Assembly: GCA_029255685.2 (NCBI GenBank)
Contig: CM055320.2
Span: 45,419,910-45,483,909, forward strand
DNA length: 64,000 bases
Reading direction: 5' to 3'
Source of the DNA: Silene conica
Lineage: Eukaryota; Streptophyta; Magnoliopsida; Caryophyllales; Caryophyllaceae
The notes under the pieces were generated by a model, which was not told the DNA's origin, did not search any database, and saw nothing but the letters and a program-made list of their open reading frames with translations. Numbering within the stretch: the first letter of the stretch is position 1; every line of letters begins with the position of its first letter. The position numbers were made by a program, and so were the translations under genes. Positions 46,448-60,225 of the stretch are shown one piece after another.

Positions 46448-48407
46448 TGAAGGGTTTTTAGTTACTCAAAAACTAAATATTTAGTCATACTAACATAATC
46501 CTTTAATTAACATTTTAATTAACATCTTATTAGATCTTTTGCATGCTAAAATAATGCGGAAAAAGGAGAAATTTTGAGTCCTTACACTCGGTCCAAATGC
46601 AAGCAAGGATGATCCTCAAATGTTCAACAAGAACACCTCCTCTAAGATGCACCAAGACAATCCCTTAATGAACCGAAATCTTGTATATGCTAGACTAGAA
46701 ATCGATTATTCCTTAAACTATTCTAATCTCTCTAATTAGAATATTATTTCAATACTATAAATAGTATATTTATATTATCTTATAATATGAATTTTGAGGT
46801 TGTAAAATCTCTCTTTTACTTAGTATATTTTCGGCTAAGTGTAAGAAGAAGAAGAACTAGAATGAGTATGTAATATATCTTATATATTAAGCATCCATTA
46901 AGAAAACATTTAACTTAAGCATGGGTATGGGGAAGGAGGCTAGCCGGCCTTAGGGAACCACAATGGGGAACATCTTGACTTCTCAAGACACTAGGGTGGC
47001 TCTAGGTTAGTGTTCTCAAGGTGATATTAATGATTGTGTTTCATTCACTAATAAACACAAATCATACCCTTAACTAACCTACATAAAACCGGCAACCACA
47101 TTACATATAGTCCATTTTATGATTTTTGTCAACTTCACAATTGTATATTATGTCACATGTATTATGTCACAATGTAATAAAGTAACAATTGTTTTAATTT
47201 AATCATACATATTTAACGAGTAAATATTATTCATAAATTAATAAATCATATTTATAAAGTTGACTAGTAATTCGAAATTACTATTAAATAAAATGGTCAT
47301 TCATAATTTATCGTCAATACGATTTACAACCTTTGTAATAATTATATCCCAATTCCTTCTAATAACGATATAATAAAATATCGTTCAATGTTTAACAATT
47401 GACACGTTTCAATTTTAAACATAAATCTTACAATAAGATTTAACCTCTGATTTCCCGATATACGGGTTTAAGGAATATGATCAAATCGTATCAATATACA
47501 TTTGATCATTTTATCAATTAAAGGAATTGTCCTAAAGGTGTGACCTAAAAGGATCAACTGACCACCACCGTCATACGACAGTAATGTCAAACTCTAGCTA
47601 GCCAATCATTACCGATTAATGTTGGTCAGTTGACAAATATAAATCGTATCATCCCTTGCGCATTCTCGTCATGAGATTTAATTATGTGATCGCACTATTG
47701 TTGAGGACACATTTCCCAACAACAAATTCAAAGAATAACATGCGAGATAACATAATTGAAGGTAACGATTCAAGAGGGCAAAACATAAATTTGAATAGCA
47801 ATAACAACAAAGAACAAGGAATTTGAATAACAAGAAGAATTAAGTGCATAAACTTACAAACGAACGGGAAAATAAGAGCGAATGTGAAAAGTTGGAGTTC
47901 TTCTCCCTAAGTGCAATGTGTTTTGTGCTAATGACCGCTTAACCTAATAAAACTTCACGAGGTTCTTCTAATAGTCCTTCTAATTACATGATTAAAGAAA
48001 TAAAACCGAAATAAAGAACCAAAACAGCGGAACCCGTGAGCTGGTCGACCGACCGGGCATAGTGGCCGGTCGACCACTTTAGCTGTAGGTGAGACATTCT
48101 GTAACTGTGCTTTGGTCGGTCGACCCTTGGGATGGTCGGTCGACCGATTCCTGTGTGTTCCAGCCTCTGATTAGTTTGCACGCATATCTAGGCTACGAGT
48201 TCGGATCTTTATTTCGTGCATTTCCTTAAGATGGCTTCTGGAGGACGGTTAAAGCTTGATTTTTGCTCACTTCCGCTTGTTCCTACATTTAAAACATAGA
48301 AAGGCCAAAGTAAACCGTTTCGGGAGGAAAGGTAACTAAAAGTTACAAATATGCATAGAAATACGTGCTGAAACTATAAATAAAATGTATAGTAAATGCA
48401 CGTATCA

Positions 48408-49751
48408 AATCTCCCCAAACCAAACCTTGCTTGTCCTCAAGCAAGCACTAAGACTCAATTAAAAAGAAAAACTTCTACTTGGAACGGATTTCATGCTCAG
48501 AACCAAACACAACGCCATGCCTAACCATTTTAATGCAACTTTTAAAGAAAAACAAGCTTATTGCCAAATGCAAACGAATTGATCATGTTGGGATAACATA
48601 CTAAACGTTCGACCTTGCAAGACTCATTCAAATTGGACTCTCACGGGTCGCTCCATCACTCAAACAAGCAAAGGGTGAAATATATGTGAAAGACAAGAAG
48701 ATAAACAAGAATATAGACTCTCACCTATCTCTATAACCGTACACATGCATTCCAACACTGTAATAACCATGACACATGCCGAGGCGATTTGGGATTGTGA
48801 GGCTAAAGGCAAGAAAGGGTTAAAGTAAATTTGGGAAAGAGGGGTTAAACCGAGCTAACAACCGTCAAACCAAACTACAAAAATACTTTCATTCTTCTTT
48901 TCAAAACAAACCAATGCTCAAAAATCGTGAGCATGCTGTCACAAATCCTCTTCTTTTCTTTCTTTCTTTTCATAAATTTCTTCTTTCAACGCAAAGAAAA
49001 AGCTCCTGTACAGTGTTCGTGGTCGACCGACCATCGATGTCAGTCGGTCGACCATCTTAGGTAACAGGCAGCTTCAATTTTTTTTTTTTCGTATATATTT
49101 TTTTTTTCATTGAGTTCTTTCTTTTCCTTTTTCTTTTTTCTTTCTGAACTCAGAACTTTCCACCTTCTTTTCTTTTTCCTTTTTCATCATTCCCACACAT
49201 AATTCTCTTCAATGAAGCATAATAGCCAAAGATGGTCAAAACAGTCCTAACATACCATGTAACTAGCTCGGCTAGGGTAAGCAAATTTAGGATGTAGTAT
49301 ATGGGATAAAAGAAGCAATTTGGCTATGTGAGGGTTATGGATCAAACAAGAAAAGTGAAACCTCTACCACATGTGTCAACAAACCACAAACCCGAATGCA
49401 TATAGGTATCAAGTAGACAATGTTCATGCTTATGCAAGTTTATGTGACATGCATTAGGAGGAGAAACTACTCTCAATCCTACATGAAATCGGTCATGAAT
49501 GTCACCGATTTATTAAGCTCTAGAACTTAGAATTTGAAGTAGCTTGCCAAAAAGAGAGTCAAGTCTAATAATTTAGCATAAAATCAACAAAAACTCGTAG
49601 ACAATGCAAAAGAGTAGCATGGAAATTTTTGAAAATGCAAGGCAAGGCAGTAGGCGAATTGTGAGGCATAAACATCATAGTATCCATCCGTTCCGACTCT
49701 ACCTATATGCTAAAGGAAACGTGCATTCTCCGGTATGCAAGCAAAAACACC
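48408..49751 (-). mobile_element. Athila-3 3' spacer and polypurine tract
   Basis: Non-coding. The polypurine tract GGTTTGGTTTGGGGAGATTT (minus) is at 48408-48427. It contains the 'gactctcacgggtcgctcc' block (48635), CT-rich tracts (48950-48980 and 49080-49190) and a GGTCGACCGACC palindrome pair at 49020-49055, in the same order as in Athila-1 and Athila-2. Confidence 0.75.
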
Positions 49752-52589
49752 TTATGGGCAAGTAAAAGTAGTCTTACTCTGATCATCAGGATGGATGGGA
49801 ATCTGGAAAAAACCTGAATATCCATCCAGAAAACAGAAGAATTTATTAGATGCAAGTCTTTCAGTCATCTGGTCAACAAAAGGAAGGGGGAAGTGGTCTT
49901 TCTTGGTGGCGGCATTTAACTGTCTATAATCAACGCACATCCGCCACCCTATCACTACTCTAGTAGGTATTAACTCATTTTTCTCATTTTTAACCACGGT
50001 GGTTCCTCCTTACTTAGAAACCACCTGAACTGGGCTAACCCACTTGGAGTTGCCAACTGAATAAATAATACATGCATCAAGAAGTTTCATCACCTCAGCC
50101 ATAACTACCTTCTGCATCTTAGGGTTCAACTTACGTTGACCCTGTCTGTAGGGCTTATGCCCTTCCTTTAACTCTATCCTATGCATGCAAACATCAGGAC
50201 TGATGCCCTTAATGTCATCCAAAGAATAACCTAAAGCTTTCCTGTTCTTTTTGAGAACAGTCATCAAGGCAGAAAGTTGGTTAGGGTCAAGTTTAGCACT
50301 AACAATTGCAGGGTACTGCTCAGTGTCATCAAGGAAAACATACTTAAGATTAGGAGGAAGTGGCTTACGCTCTGGTACCTTTACCTCAATGGCATGAATA
50401 TGATCATTGCTGACAGAATAACACATGTTTACCAAGTTAGCACTAGCCAAGCTCTTGAGCTTGTCATCCTCTTCCTCAGTTAGCTCATATCCCTCTATCT
50501 CTGCTTCCACAACATCCACCTCCTCAGCATTCTCTGCTGGATTACCTGCACACTTATCCAAAACTGTTAGATTATCTAAGGGATCCTTGGTCAAGGATTC
50601 CCTCCAGTTACGGATAACATTCTTGTCAATAATATCAATGGAGAAACAAGTATCATCAATAGGTGTAGTTGCCTTATGGGCAAGCCTAAACTCGATAGTG
50701 TCATCCCCAACCTCTAAAGTAATGATCGCGCGTTTGACATCAATCACAGCCCCGGCTGTGTGTAAAAAAGGTCTACCTAAAATAATAGGTATCTGATTAT
50801 CCTCAACAATGTCCAAAACTACGAAATCGACAGGAATAAAAAACTTTCCCACTCTAACTGGGACATCCTCCAAGACCCCTAATGGTCTTTGGGTTGATCT
50901 ATCTGCCATCTGTAGGGTGATGTTGGTGACCTTAAGTCTACCTATGTTAAGTCTCTCAGAAACAAAATAAGGCAAAACACTGACACTAGCCCCTAGATCA
51001 CAAAGGGCTTTCCCAATTACATGATTTCCTATGGTACATGGGATAGAAAAACTACCTGGGTCCTTTAACTTAGGTGCTATATTATTTTGTGAAAGAACAT
51101 AACATTCTTCCACAAAAGCAATAACACCTTCGTCCTGAAACTTTCTCTTACGACTCAAAATATCTTTCATGAATTTCGCATAAGAGGGTACCTGGGTAAT
51201 TAAGTCAGTGAACGGGATGGTTACCTCAAGGTTCTTCACCATCTCCAAGAACTTACCAAACTTCCGATCCTCTTTTGAATTCTTCAATCGTTCGGGATAC
51301 GGAACGTTAAGACAAGCTGTAGGATCACCTATCTTTGGCTTCTTCAGCTGTAGAATCTCAGTGAGGTCATGAATGACGGACGGGTCCAGCAATTCAGGAT
51401 TGGGAACTGCACTCTGCTCAAGAGTTCTGTTCGGTCGACCAGGAGTAGTGGTCGGTCGACCAGATGAACTGATATCGGAAGCCTTCTGTTTTCCAGAAAC
51501 TGATGGTTCATCAGGTATGTCGGTCGGTCGACCGGATGTGGTGGTTGATCGACCAACTGACCTGGGCACGAGACCAGTTTCTTCAGTAGGAACTTCAGCA
51601 GAATCCCCTATGGAAGTCGGTCTATCATAAGTCGTCTCTATGGAACTCTCACAATTGCCCGGAGAGCTAGCAATCTGATTAGCAGCTAAGATTGCTAATT
51701 AGTCCTCAAAAGTCTTCAAAGAAGCCACTTGAGCCTTTTCCATTTCCAACATTTGTGACATTAGAGCATGGACTAGCTCTCTCAACTCCGCCGTCTCACT
51801 CGTGCTGTCAACCGTAGTAACTAGGTTCGCACTTTCTTGCTTCAACTGGGCTGCCTCAAGCTTTTCAAAACGAGCTTCAATGGTTGTCTCAAGAGCTAAC
51901 ACCCTATCCATCTCAACATTTAACCTTCGCGAATTTCCACGCGAACTCCCAAATTCAGCGCTATGCACCGCCATGTCTTCAATGGTATTCCAACCTTTCA
52001 TATGGTTGGTATTATTCTTAAATCTCCCATTGGCGGTTGCATCAAGAATCACCTTGTAGTCATCATAAAGGGCATTATAGAATTGGTTGCATAGGTACCA
52101 TTGAGGAAAACCATGGTGAGGAATAGACCGGGCCAATTTCTTGAACCGACCCCACGCCTCACAAAACTCGTCATCGGGACCTTGCTGAAAATTAGTGATT
52201 TGACTCCTCAAGTCATTGGCCTTCGCAAGTGAGAAGTACGTTTTATAGAAAGCCAATGCCAAGGAAGTCCAATCCGTGATCTTCTCAGCTACCCTATCAA
52301 GGTAGCGGTACCAATCCCTAGCAGAATCCTTCAATGAATAGAGAAACATCGTTGCCTTCACCTCATCTTGAGTCACCCCGGCTGGTATATGTATGGAACA
52401 TCAATAATCCGTGAATGTCTCAACATGCTTCAACGGATCCTCATCGGGTAGACCAGAAAATTGATTCCGCTCCACCAGACTGATGTAGTTCGGGTGGAGC
52501 TCAAAAGAACCAGTGGTAGGAGTAGGCAAGGTGAACCCCTTCGGTAGATGTTGTACCTTTGGTTGGATGTGATCATAGATAGTAGCCAT
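49752..52589 (-). pseudogene. Athila-3 gag-protease-RT region (fossil)
   Basis: From the ATG at 52589 the order is: gag start (MATIYDHIQPKVQHLPKG), gag core (EAWGRFKKLARSIPHHGFPQ, QFYNALYDDYKVILDATANG), a Ser/Pro/Arg-rich linker encoded by GGTCGACC-type palindromes (51430-51560), and an aspartic protease (CDLGASVSVLP and IILGRPFLHTAGAVID). The start of reverse transcriptase follows (HRIELKEGHKPYRQGQRKLN, CVDYRQLNAATKKDHFPLPF, FCFLDGYSGFFQIPI). Order and motifs match the Athila lineage. Broken at several points. Confidence 0.85.
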
Positions 52590-52749
52590 GGTATCTAAGA
52601 ATGAGAGTACTCAAGCCTTCCTCTCAAAAACCTGTATTCTAAAATGCAAAAACAAAACTAGAAGAAAAGGTAAGTAACGGTCTTAAGGAACCGGAGTTCT
52701 TTAAGACAATGAAAATAAACTAAAAATTTAAAAACAAAATTATACCGTC

Positions 52750-52767
52750 TCCCCAGCAACGGCGCCA
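52750..52767 (-). other. Primer-binding site, tRNA-Asp type (Athila-3)
   Basis: The minus strand reads TGGCGCCGTTGCTGGGGA just inside the 5' LTR, one base different from the Athila-2 site. Confidence 0.85.
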
Positions 52768-53744
52768 AAATTTGACACCCGTCGTTGAGGGGTGCCAAAG
52801 ATAGGATTTATAAAACCTCAGCTTAAACTAGATAGAGTAAGTCAAGGGTCGAACCACAAGGAGACAAAGCTAATAATGTTTGTGAATTTAAAGCTAATAA
52901 TTCATTCAAAGTATAACAAAAGGGGGGGTTTTGTTTGTTGGGTTGAAACTAACTAAGATGACGAAATAAACAAGATGCTAAACAAAGGTAAAGTGTAAAA
53001 CCCCTCGCGAAAGCGGAAATATAAAACACACAAAGTACTGAAAATGCAGCGGAATTAAAACTTTTTAACATAACTAAACATGCGAGGCGCTTTAACAAAC
53101 TAAACATGCGGAAGATAAAACATAGATAAGTATAGATAAGTACTATACAAAAGCAGCCCGGGATAACATATCCCTACAGGCACAAAATACTGAAACCATA
53201 AAACTAAGGTCTAGCTAACGAATGGGTAAAACCATCGATGAAGCATCATCGCTCGCTAGGCTCAACGTAACCCCCTGCAAACAGCCTCATGTACCTACAC
53301 ACATACAACATGTGCGCCACAGTCAGTGGGGAGTGACTAGAGCTCTCATAGCCACCTAATGTCATACAACACAGAACATGTAAACAAGTATTATACTCCA
53401 ACATAAACAATCATGAGAAGCACTTATCTCAACATCTTAATCTCCTAGCATCATGCAAATACTATGCAAGGGCTCTCAACCAACTTCGGAAACTATTTGG
53501 AAGGAGAGCCGGTTTCCCTTCCAGTTCCCCGGCCGGGGGGTCTTTCAATCCAAACCATTTACGAAACTGATTAAAGAGTCATCCAATGCCTTGGATGAAC
53601 AACACTATGAACAAGGTACTAAACTCATCAATATCAACATACATATCTGACACTGTACCAACTCTAGGCAAGCAGATATCAAACAACAAGTATATAACAC
53701 CGTACCCCTACTCATGCAAGTATATACAAATCAACACACACGCG

Positions 53745-54110
53745 AACCACCCACGAAGGGGTTCGACCACAGAACAATGAACCACCCACGGAGGGGTTCA
53801 ACACAAAACAATGAACCACCCACGGAGGGGTTCAACACGGAGAGAGAATCACCCACGGAGGGGTTTGACAGAAAGGCAGAACCACCTACGGAGGGGTTCG
53901 CACGAAGGAAACAGAACCACCCACGAAGGGGTTCGGCACGGAGAAAACAGAACCACCCACGGAGGGGTTCGCACGAAGAAGACAGAACCACCCACGGAGG
54001 GGTTCGTACGAAGAAGACAGAACCACCCACGGAGGGGTTCGTTCAGAAGAGGGAACAACCCATAGAGGGGTTCAACACGAACAAACACAATGAACCAACC
54101 ACGAAGTGGT
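53745..54110. repeat. Minisatellite 'gaaccacccacggaggggttc', about eleven units
   Basis: ~33-bp units give Pro/Arg/Gly repeat peptides in every frame. The array occupies the slot taken by a different minisatellite in the solo LTR at 1690-4588. Confidence 0.92.
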
Positions 54111-54392
54111 TCCACAACCAAAATCTCCCAAGGAGGCTACTCACCAAACCACAATCAATTCTTTAAATACATTTGATCAACACTGAATTGACCCCGGGAA
54201 CTAAGTCGAGGGAGAGCCGGTTTCCCTTTCGGTTGCCCGACCGGGGGGTCTCTATCCTCACTCCATTCCTGAACCCAATATAGTGCCGCCCAAACTCCGG
54301 GGACTCCAAACATGCATACAAAGCATACGGAAAAAGAATCAATGCAATCCGACTTGAAAATCAAAAGTTATTAAACAAACAATACGATCAGG

Positions 54393-54706
54393 GGCTCTCA
54401 GACGGTTGGCCATAGGCGGCCGGTCAACCGGCTGAGTGTCCTATACTCTCAAGTCGACAATAAAAGAAAAACAACATGAAAGGTCTCCCAGCCGGCCGGC
54501 CGGCCGCCGGTCCACCGGCTGGGGAATCCTTCTTCCTTCTTCGCAAAAACACAACAACCTCAATAAGGGCTCCCAGCCGGCCGGCCGGCTGCCGGTCCAC
54601 CGGCTGGGGACCCATTTCCAAAATTCTACGAAAAATCAACACATTACAAAGGGGACTCTGAGCCGGCTAGTCGGCCGCCGGTCGGCCGACCGGCTCAGAG
54701 CCTCTG
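54393..54706. repeat. Four GC-rich hairpin units in the gypsy LTR
   Basis: Units open with AGCCGG and close with CCGGCT. The second and third carry CCGGCCGGCCGG runs, and the fourth contains GTCGGCCGAC. Confidence 0.88.
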
Positions 54707-55104
54707 CTCGTATTTTCGCCATTTTCGCCATACAAAATCATTCCCAAATCCTTTCCAATTCTTCCAATACATGTTTCTAAGCATTAAATCGACATTTCCA
54801 GCATGTTTACCACATCAAATCCACATAAGAACATGTATACAATCCACCATTCCATGACTTAACAACCAAATCATAAATTTAACCGGTCTTAACATGTATA
54901 CTCCTAAAACCACTTTCTCATCCAATTCTTCCTCAAATCATCACAAGAATCAGTTTGTAAATCATTATAAGAACATTAGAGAACCTAACAACCATACTAA
55001 CTTCATCATATCACATTAAAATCACATATAGTGCTAATTTAGACAAAAAGCCGAGTTACTCATAATAGTCACCTCTTAAGAGATTAAGCTCCTTGCTCCT
55101 CTTC

Positions 55105-55659
55105 TGTAACACCCCAAGAGTAAGAGAAGAAAGTTGTCCCACATCGGTAGAATGTGAGGCTTGTGATATGTTTATAATAGCTTCAACCCACTACTTAGTA
55201 ACAAGGCCTTGTGCTTTTGGGCTTAAGTGAGGACAAATAATGGGCCCAAAGGCTTACTTCCCATCTTATTGAGGGTGTGTTACAATCGTGGTGGGTCGGG
55301 TTGTTACAAATGGTATCATAGCGACCCTGCGACCGTGTGGTGAGCCTGTGGTCGGGAGTACCCGGGTCACACACCTAGCGGGGGAGGATTCTGGCCCTGG
55401 TTGTGGTCAAGTTTGAGGCACAACGAGGACGTTGTGTTCTTTAAGTGGGGGAGTTTGTAACACCCCAAGAGTAAGAGAAGAAAGTTGTCCCACATCGGTA
55501 GAATGTGAGGCTTGTGATATGTTTATAATAGCTTCCACCCACCACTTAGTAACTACGCCTTGTGCTTTTGGGCTTAAGTGAGGACAAATAATGGGCCCAA
55601 AGGCTTACCTCCCATCTTATTGGGGGTGTGTTACGATCGTGGTGGGTCGGGTTGTTACA
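55105..55659 (+). mobile_element. TRIM element, single copy
   Basis: LTRs are 55105-55308 and 55456-55659 (204 bp each), the body is 55309-55455, and target duplication TCTTC lies at 55100-55104 and 55660-55664. The empty site is visible in the partner LTR near 61207-61212. The two LTRs differ at several positions, so this copy is not recent. Confidence 0.93.
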
Positions 55660-56224
55660 TCTTCAAACTTGTCACTAACCTCTTTGTGATCTTCTAAGCT
55701 TCCTCCTACAACATGAAAAACAATTTAAAATAGGCTATACACGGATTACTCCAAAACAGCCCATTTTTGAAGTGGAACGAAATGAAAAACGGAAGTGACG
55801 GATGGCTTGCAAATTCGATGAGGATTCCGAAAATGTATTTATTACCTTGATTTGATGAGCGGATGATGGAGAAAAATGGAAAAGAAGATGAAGATTTAAG
55901 AGAGTTTTGTGAGAAATGAGTTTACAGTGTTTTTGCTTTTGAAGGAACAAATATGTCGACATAAGGGATTTGTGAGGGTTTAAGAATTGTCCTTTCCGTT
56001 TAAAGAAAACGGGTTTGGATATTTTGAACGGGTTTTAAGATGTGAACTTAAGTTGCCAAGTTCTATTCGTCTTAAGGACTTAAGGTTCTTAAGACGGATC
56101 TTACTATTTGTTTAAAACACTTTCCCAATAAATTACGGAAATATTATTTTATTACTTAAAATAATTTAAAATGCTTAAAATATATTTTACGAAAATGCGG
56201 GATGTTACAATCACCCCTTCTTTC

Positions 56225-57825
56225 AAAAAGTTTCGTCCTCGAAACTTGAAAGCAGAAACAAGGACAAAGTTAACAAACCAAGGTTTTCACTTAAACGGTT
56301 ATACAAAACTTAGGTTTCTTTCACAGATTTCGAAAACAACTTTCTAAGGCACGAGTCTTCGTCAATGGACGTTGGGGTTCTCGTTGTACATTCAAGAGCC
56401 CGACATTCCAAATCTGAGACAAGTCCCAAAATTAAATAAATTAAAATTAAAATTTAGATCGATCCGGTGTCGAAAAGCATAGCTCAGGTTATCAGACGTC
56501 TCCAATAACGAGTTCCAATGACAAATCGACGCTGAGATTAATCAAATTATAAGTCGAGAATTTCTTAAACCGGGTTTTCCGAAAAATGATCGCTGAATCC
56601 TATCAAAATTGAAAGCTTAACCATCTCCTTAAACCAAAAATCCTTTCGAAAACACACTTAGTTTTGAAAATTTCCAGAAAGAGCAAAGTTTGCGAAATCT
56701 TACAAGTTGCAATTGACCGAGAGGAAGGTAGCTTAACAATTTACAGGTGCACAAAAGAAAATCGGTGCACTGGAGAGATTATGATTTAGAACAAATGATT
56801 CCATAGGCTCGGGTTTCTCGAAATTCTCAGAAGGTTCTCATCTCTCTCTTCCCAAATCAAGCACTCTGATTACGGGTTGGAACCTCTAACTCGATTTCTA
56901 GGGATAAGCTGACATCCTCAAATTCAGACTCATCACTATAACATGAACATTCACAATAAGGCTTTACGAAAGTCAAAATTCCCAAATCCTCAAGTAGCAT
57001 TGAAAGACAAGTCCTTTGATATGATACACTCACGGTGTCATACAATACTATAGGTCCTCGAAATAAGTAAGTTACCATTATTTCAATTCGAATCATTCCC
57101 AAGGTTTGGATATTCAATTTCTAAGATTCCTCAAATGACCGTTGTATCTTACTTCCCAATTACTATTAAGTCAATTAGTTTCCACTTCCAAACAAGTTAT
57201 TCCAAATTGTCCACCTATCAATGGTGCATCATCCAGTTCATCAAGTACTTCTCTAGGCAAACGCTGAGATCCACTAAATAATTCGGGTTCAAGCATCCAG
57301 TCAATCTCCACAAGTCAAATTGTAAATGTCTCGACGCTCGCACTCTGTCACTAAAAGCTCTCGTTCCTCAAATATATGGGTCTCTCTACATCCAGTACTT
57401 CCTCAACCTTAGGCATCTCTAACTTACCTCGTTCATGTATCTGGCATCAACACCATCCCAAGCTATGTTCCTCTAAATTCACCCAAGACTCCAAGTATCA
57501 CCCTTAAATTCCAAATGGTACATCCAAGTCCACAAATACTCACAATGCAAAAGAGTCCTCATATCTAAGTTCCACCGAAGGTCATGTATAAAACTCTACT
57601 CACTTAAGTATTTCCTCATTCACTTCCACTCTCTCAATCAGTAACACACGGACACTAGGATCACCAAATCATGTCTCACAATATCTCATAGGTTTTCCTT
57701 AACATCAATATGCTCCAAGACACGGATTGCGGTTAACCTAAGGGGATTCCTCTAGGTCCATTAAAGTAAGTTACTCACACGAGCCATGGAAGGATAAATT
57801 TCAGAAGTAGGGTCGTGCCAGGAAC
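56225..57825 (-). mobile_element. Non-coding 3' body of the gag-only gypsy element
   Basis: 1.6 kb without a supported frame. It begins with a 'tttcgtcctcgaaactt' block next to the LTR, a familiar feature of the 3' end of plant gypsy elements. Nothing else is recognised. Confidence 0.7.
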
Positions 57826-58984
57826 CTATGCAAGGAGTTTCCAAGATACGATGGAAGATAATTCAAGAACGGAGGTACACAACAGAACAAGGATAAGACC
57901 TTGGGGTATTAGAAGAAGATAGCAGGGAGAAGTCAATGGTGAAGACATACCAGTGATCAACTGAGGGCAAATCTCTGCTGCGGCACGGCTCATCACGAAC
58001 ACAGTACCCTTGGTCTTCGGTCTCTGGACAGCGGCAGTGGCGTTGTCAGCAGTGTTTTTCTCGGAGCACTCAACGGATAGGTGTCCGGTGTTCCTACAGT
58101 GATAGCACAATCGTGGTCTGCCCAAGCGACGTGTACCCGAGCGATGATCTCGACGACGTCCAATATTCAGGGGTCCTTTGTCTCTGGAAGCAGCAGCTAG
58201 GGTAGAAAGTCCACCAGAGTGCACCAACTGCACCTTGTTAGCACGGGGAGAAGATGGTGAAGAAGTAAAGGGTCTCTTGCCTTGAGGGCAAGCTGGTGAA
58301 AAATTAGGTAGGGAGAGGGCTTGCATCTCCTATAGCCTTAATCGATTTCTCAGCCCAAATAGCATCATCATACACCTCTACGAAAGAAGTAGAATCTCTG
58401 TGAATCATACTCTCGATGCGGGCGCTTAACTTCCCTTTGTAGAAGTAAACTCTCTCGGATTCGTCCCTTACGAACCGAGAAGCAAAGTGAGCCAACTGAT
58501 TATACTTGTCTGTGAACTCCTGTACTGTCATGTCTCCTTGCTTGAGATCCATGAATTCCTTCAATCTTTGCGAACGCAGCTCCTTAGGGTAGAAGCGGCT
58601 CTCAATCTTGTCTTTGAACGCGTCCCAATCAAACAACGGGTCACCGAGGAAACTAGGGCCAGTAAGAAGCCACCAACAGTCTGCTTCAAGTGTCAAAAAG
58701 TGGGAGGCAAGTCGCACTCTATCCTCTCTGACGACCGAATACATCGAAAAGCTCTTCTCCATGACACGAAACCACTCTGATAAAGCAACTGGGTCAACTT
58801 CGCCACCATAAGTCTTAGCGTGACTCCTGGACATCTGGAAGGCAATCCAGGAAAAGCCTCCAGGTCTGTTAGCCTCATTGCCATGCGGAGGAGGAGGAAC
58901 AGCTTCAGCCTGAACCCTTTGGTTCTCAAGGATTTGCTTAAGTGATTGCATTATAGTATTCTCTGCGGCTGACGGTCTCACCAT
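57826..58984 (-). pseudogene. Ty3/gypsy gag region (fossil)
   Basis: From the ATG at 58984 (MVRPSAAENTIMQSLKQIL) it reads the retrotransposon gag core: DPVALSEWFRVMEKSFSMY, ADCWWLLTG, WDAFKDKIESRFYPKELR, 'FMDLKQGDMTVQEFTDKYNQ' and 'LSARIESMI'. Further along (57826-58326) lie a basic linker and the knuckle CYHCRNTGHLSVEC, then the protease-proximal phrase 'GTVFVMSRAAAEICPQLITG'. This layout is that of the Tekay/Del-like chromovirus-type gag. The element is broken and carries no recognisable pol. Confidence 0.82.
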
Positions 58985-59895
58985 CCTTCAAAAGAGAAAA
59001 CAGTGTTAACCTAACAATTAGCAACCACAAACAGTCTACCACTTGTCCTTAAGTCTACCCAAATATCTCATTCATTATTCAAGTTATTGGTCAAGTTATG
59101 TTTGGGGATTACATGAGTGCGTCGGGAGCGATAACGCTCTGATACCAACTGTAAAACCCCTTGCGAAAGCGGAAATATAAAACACACAAAGTACCGAAAA
59201 TGCAGCGGAATTAAAACTTTTTAACATAACTAAACATGCGAGGCGCTTTAACAAACTAAACATGCGGAAGATAAAAAGTAGATAAGTATATATAAGTACT
59301 ATACAAAAGCAGCCCGGGATAGCATATCCCTACAGGCACAAAGTACTGAAACCATAAAACTAAGGTCTAGCTAACGAATGGGTAAAACCATCGATGAAGG
59401 ATCATCGCTCGCTAGCCTCAACGTAACCCTCTCCAAACAGCCTCATGTACCTACACACATACAACATGTGCGCCACAGTCAGTGGGGAGTGACTAGAGCT
59501 CTCATAGCCACCTAATGTCATACAACACAGAACATATAAACAAGTATTATACTCCAACATAAACAATCATATGAAGCACTTATCTCAACATCTCAATCTC
59601 CTATCATCATGCAAATACTATGCAAGGGCTCTCAACCAACTTCGGAAACTATTTAGAAGAAGAGCCGGTTTCCCTTCCGGTTGCCCGGCCGGGGGGTTTT
59701 CAATCCAAACCATTTACGAAACTGATTAAAGAGTCATCCAATGCCTTGGATGAACAACACTATAAACAAGGTACTAAACTCATCAATATCAACATACATA
59801 TCTGACACTGTACCAACTCTAGGCAAGCAGATATCAAACAGCAAGTATATAACATTGTACCCCTACTAATGCAAGTATATACAAATCAATACACA

Positions 59896-60225
59896 CGCGA
59901 ACCACCCACGAAGGGGTTCGACCACAGAACAATGAACCACCCACGGAGGGGTTCAACACGGAGAGAGAACCACCCACGGAGGGGTTCGACAGAAAGGCAG
60001 AACCACCCACGGAGGGGTTCGCACGAAGGAAACAGAACCACCCACGGAGGGGTTCGACACGGAGAAAACAGAACCACCCACGGAGGGGTTCGCACGAAGA
60101 AGACAGAACCACCCACTGAGGGGTTCGTACGAAGAAGACAGAACCACCCACGGAGGGGTTCGTCCAGAAGAGGGAACCACCCACGGAGGGGTTCAACACG
60201 AACAAACACAATGAACCAACCACGA
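59896..60225. repeat. Minisatellite 'gaaccacccacggaggggttc', about ten units
   Basis: The partner of the array at 53745-54110. The two LTRs differ by about one unit, which shows unit gain or loss after insertion. Confidence 0.92.

Larger units (their letters stand above)
40707..47721 (-). mobile_element. Gag-only Ty1/copia-type element inside the Athila-3 LTR, broken
   Basis: The right (5') LTR is 46448-47721 (minus reading TGTTGGGAAATG to CCCTTCA), with an initiator-Met primer site at 46434-46445. A left LTR piece at ~40709-41067 matches 46690-47066 almost base for base. Gag lies at 42580-43456, and the rest is non-coding. It is a sister of the element at 18419-27860 (same gag type, and shared blocks in leader and 3' body). 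A TRIM sits in its leader at 45470-46024. The Athila-3 LTR sequence resumes after 47721 ('acaaattcaaag', compare 62104). Confidence 0.82.

Noticed and set aside
53745-54110. Regularly spaced repeats resembling a CRISPR array
   Set aside because: Plant LTR minisatellite with variable spacing, similar 'spacers' and no cas genes.
53714-54166. Long frames with repeating NHPRRGS / PPTEGF / EPLRGWF peptides (also at 59834-60297)
   Set aside because: They are translations of the minisatellite; all frames stay open because the unit lacks stops. No start context or conserved non-repeat part.
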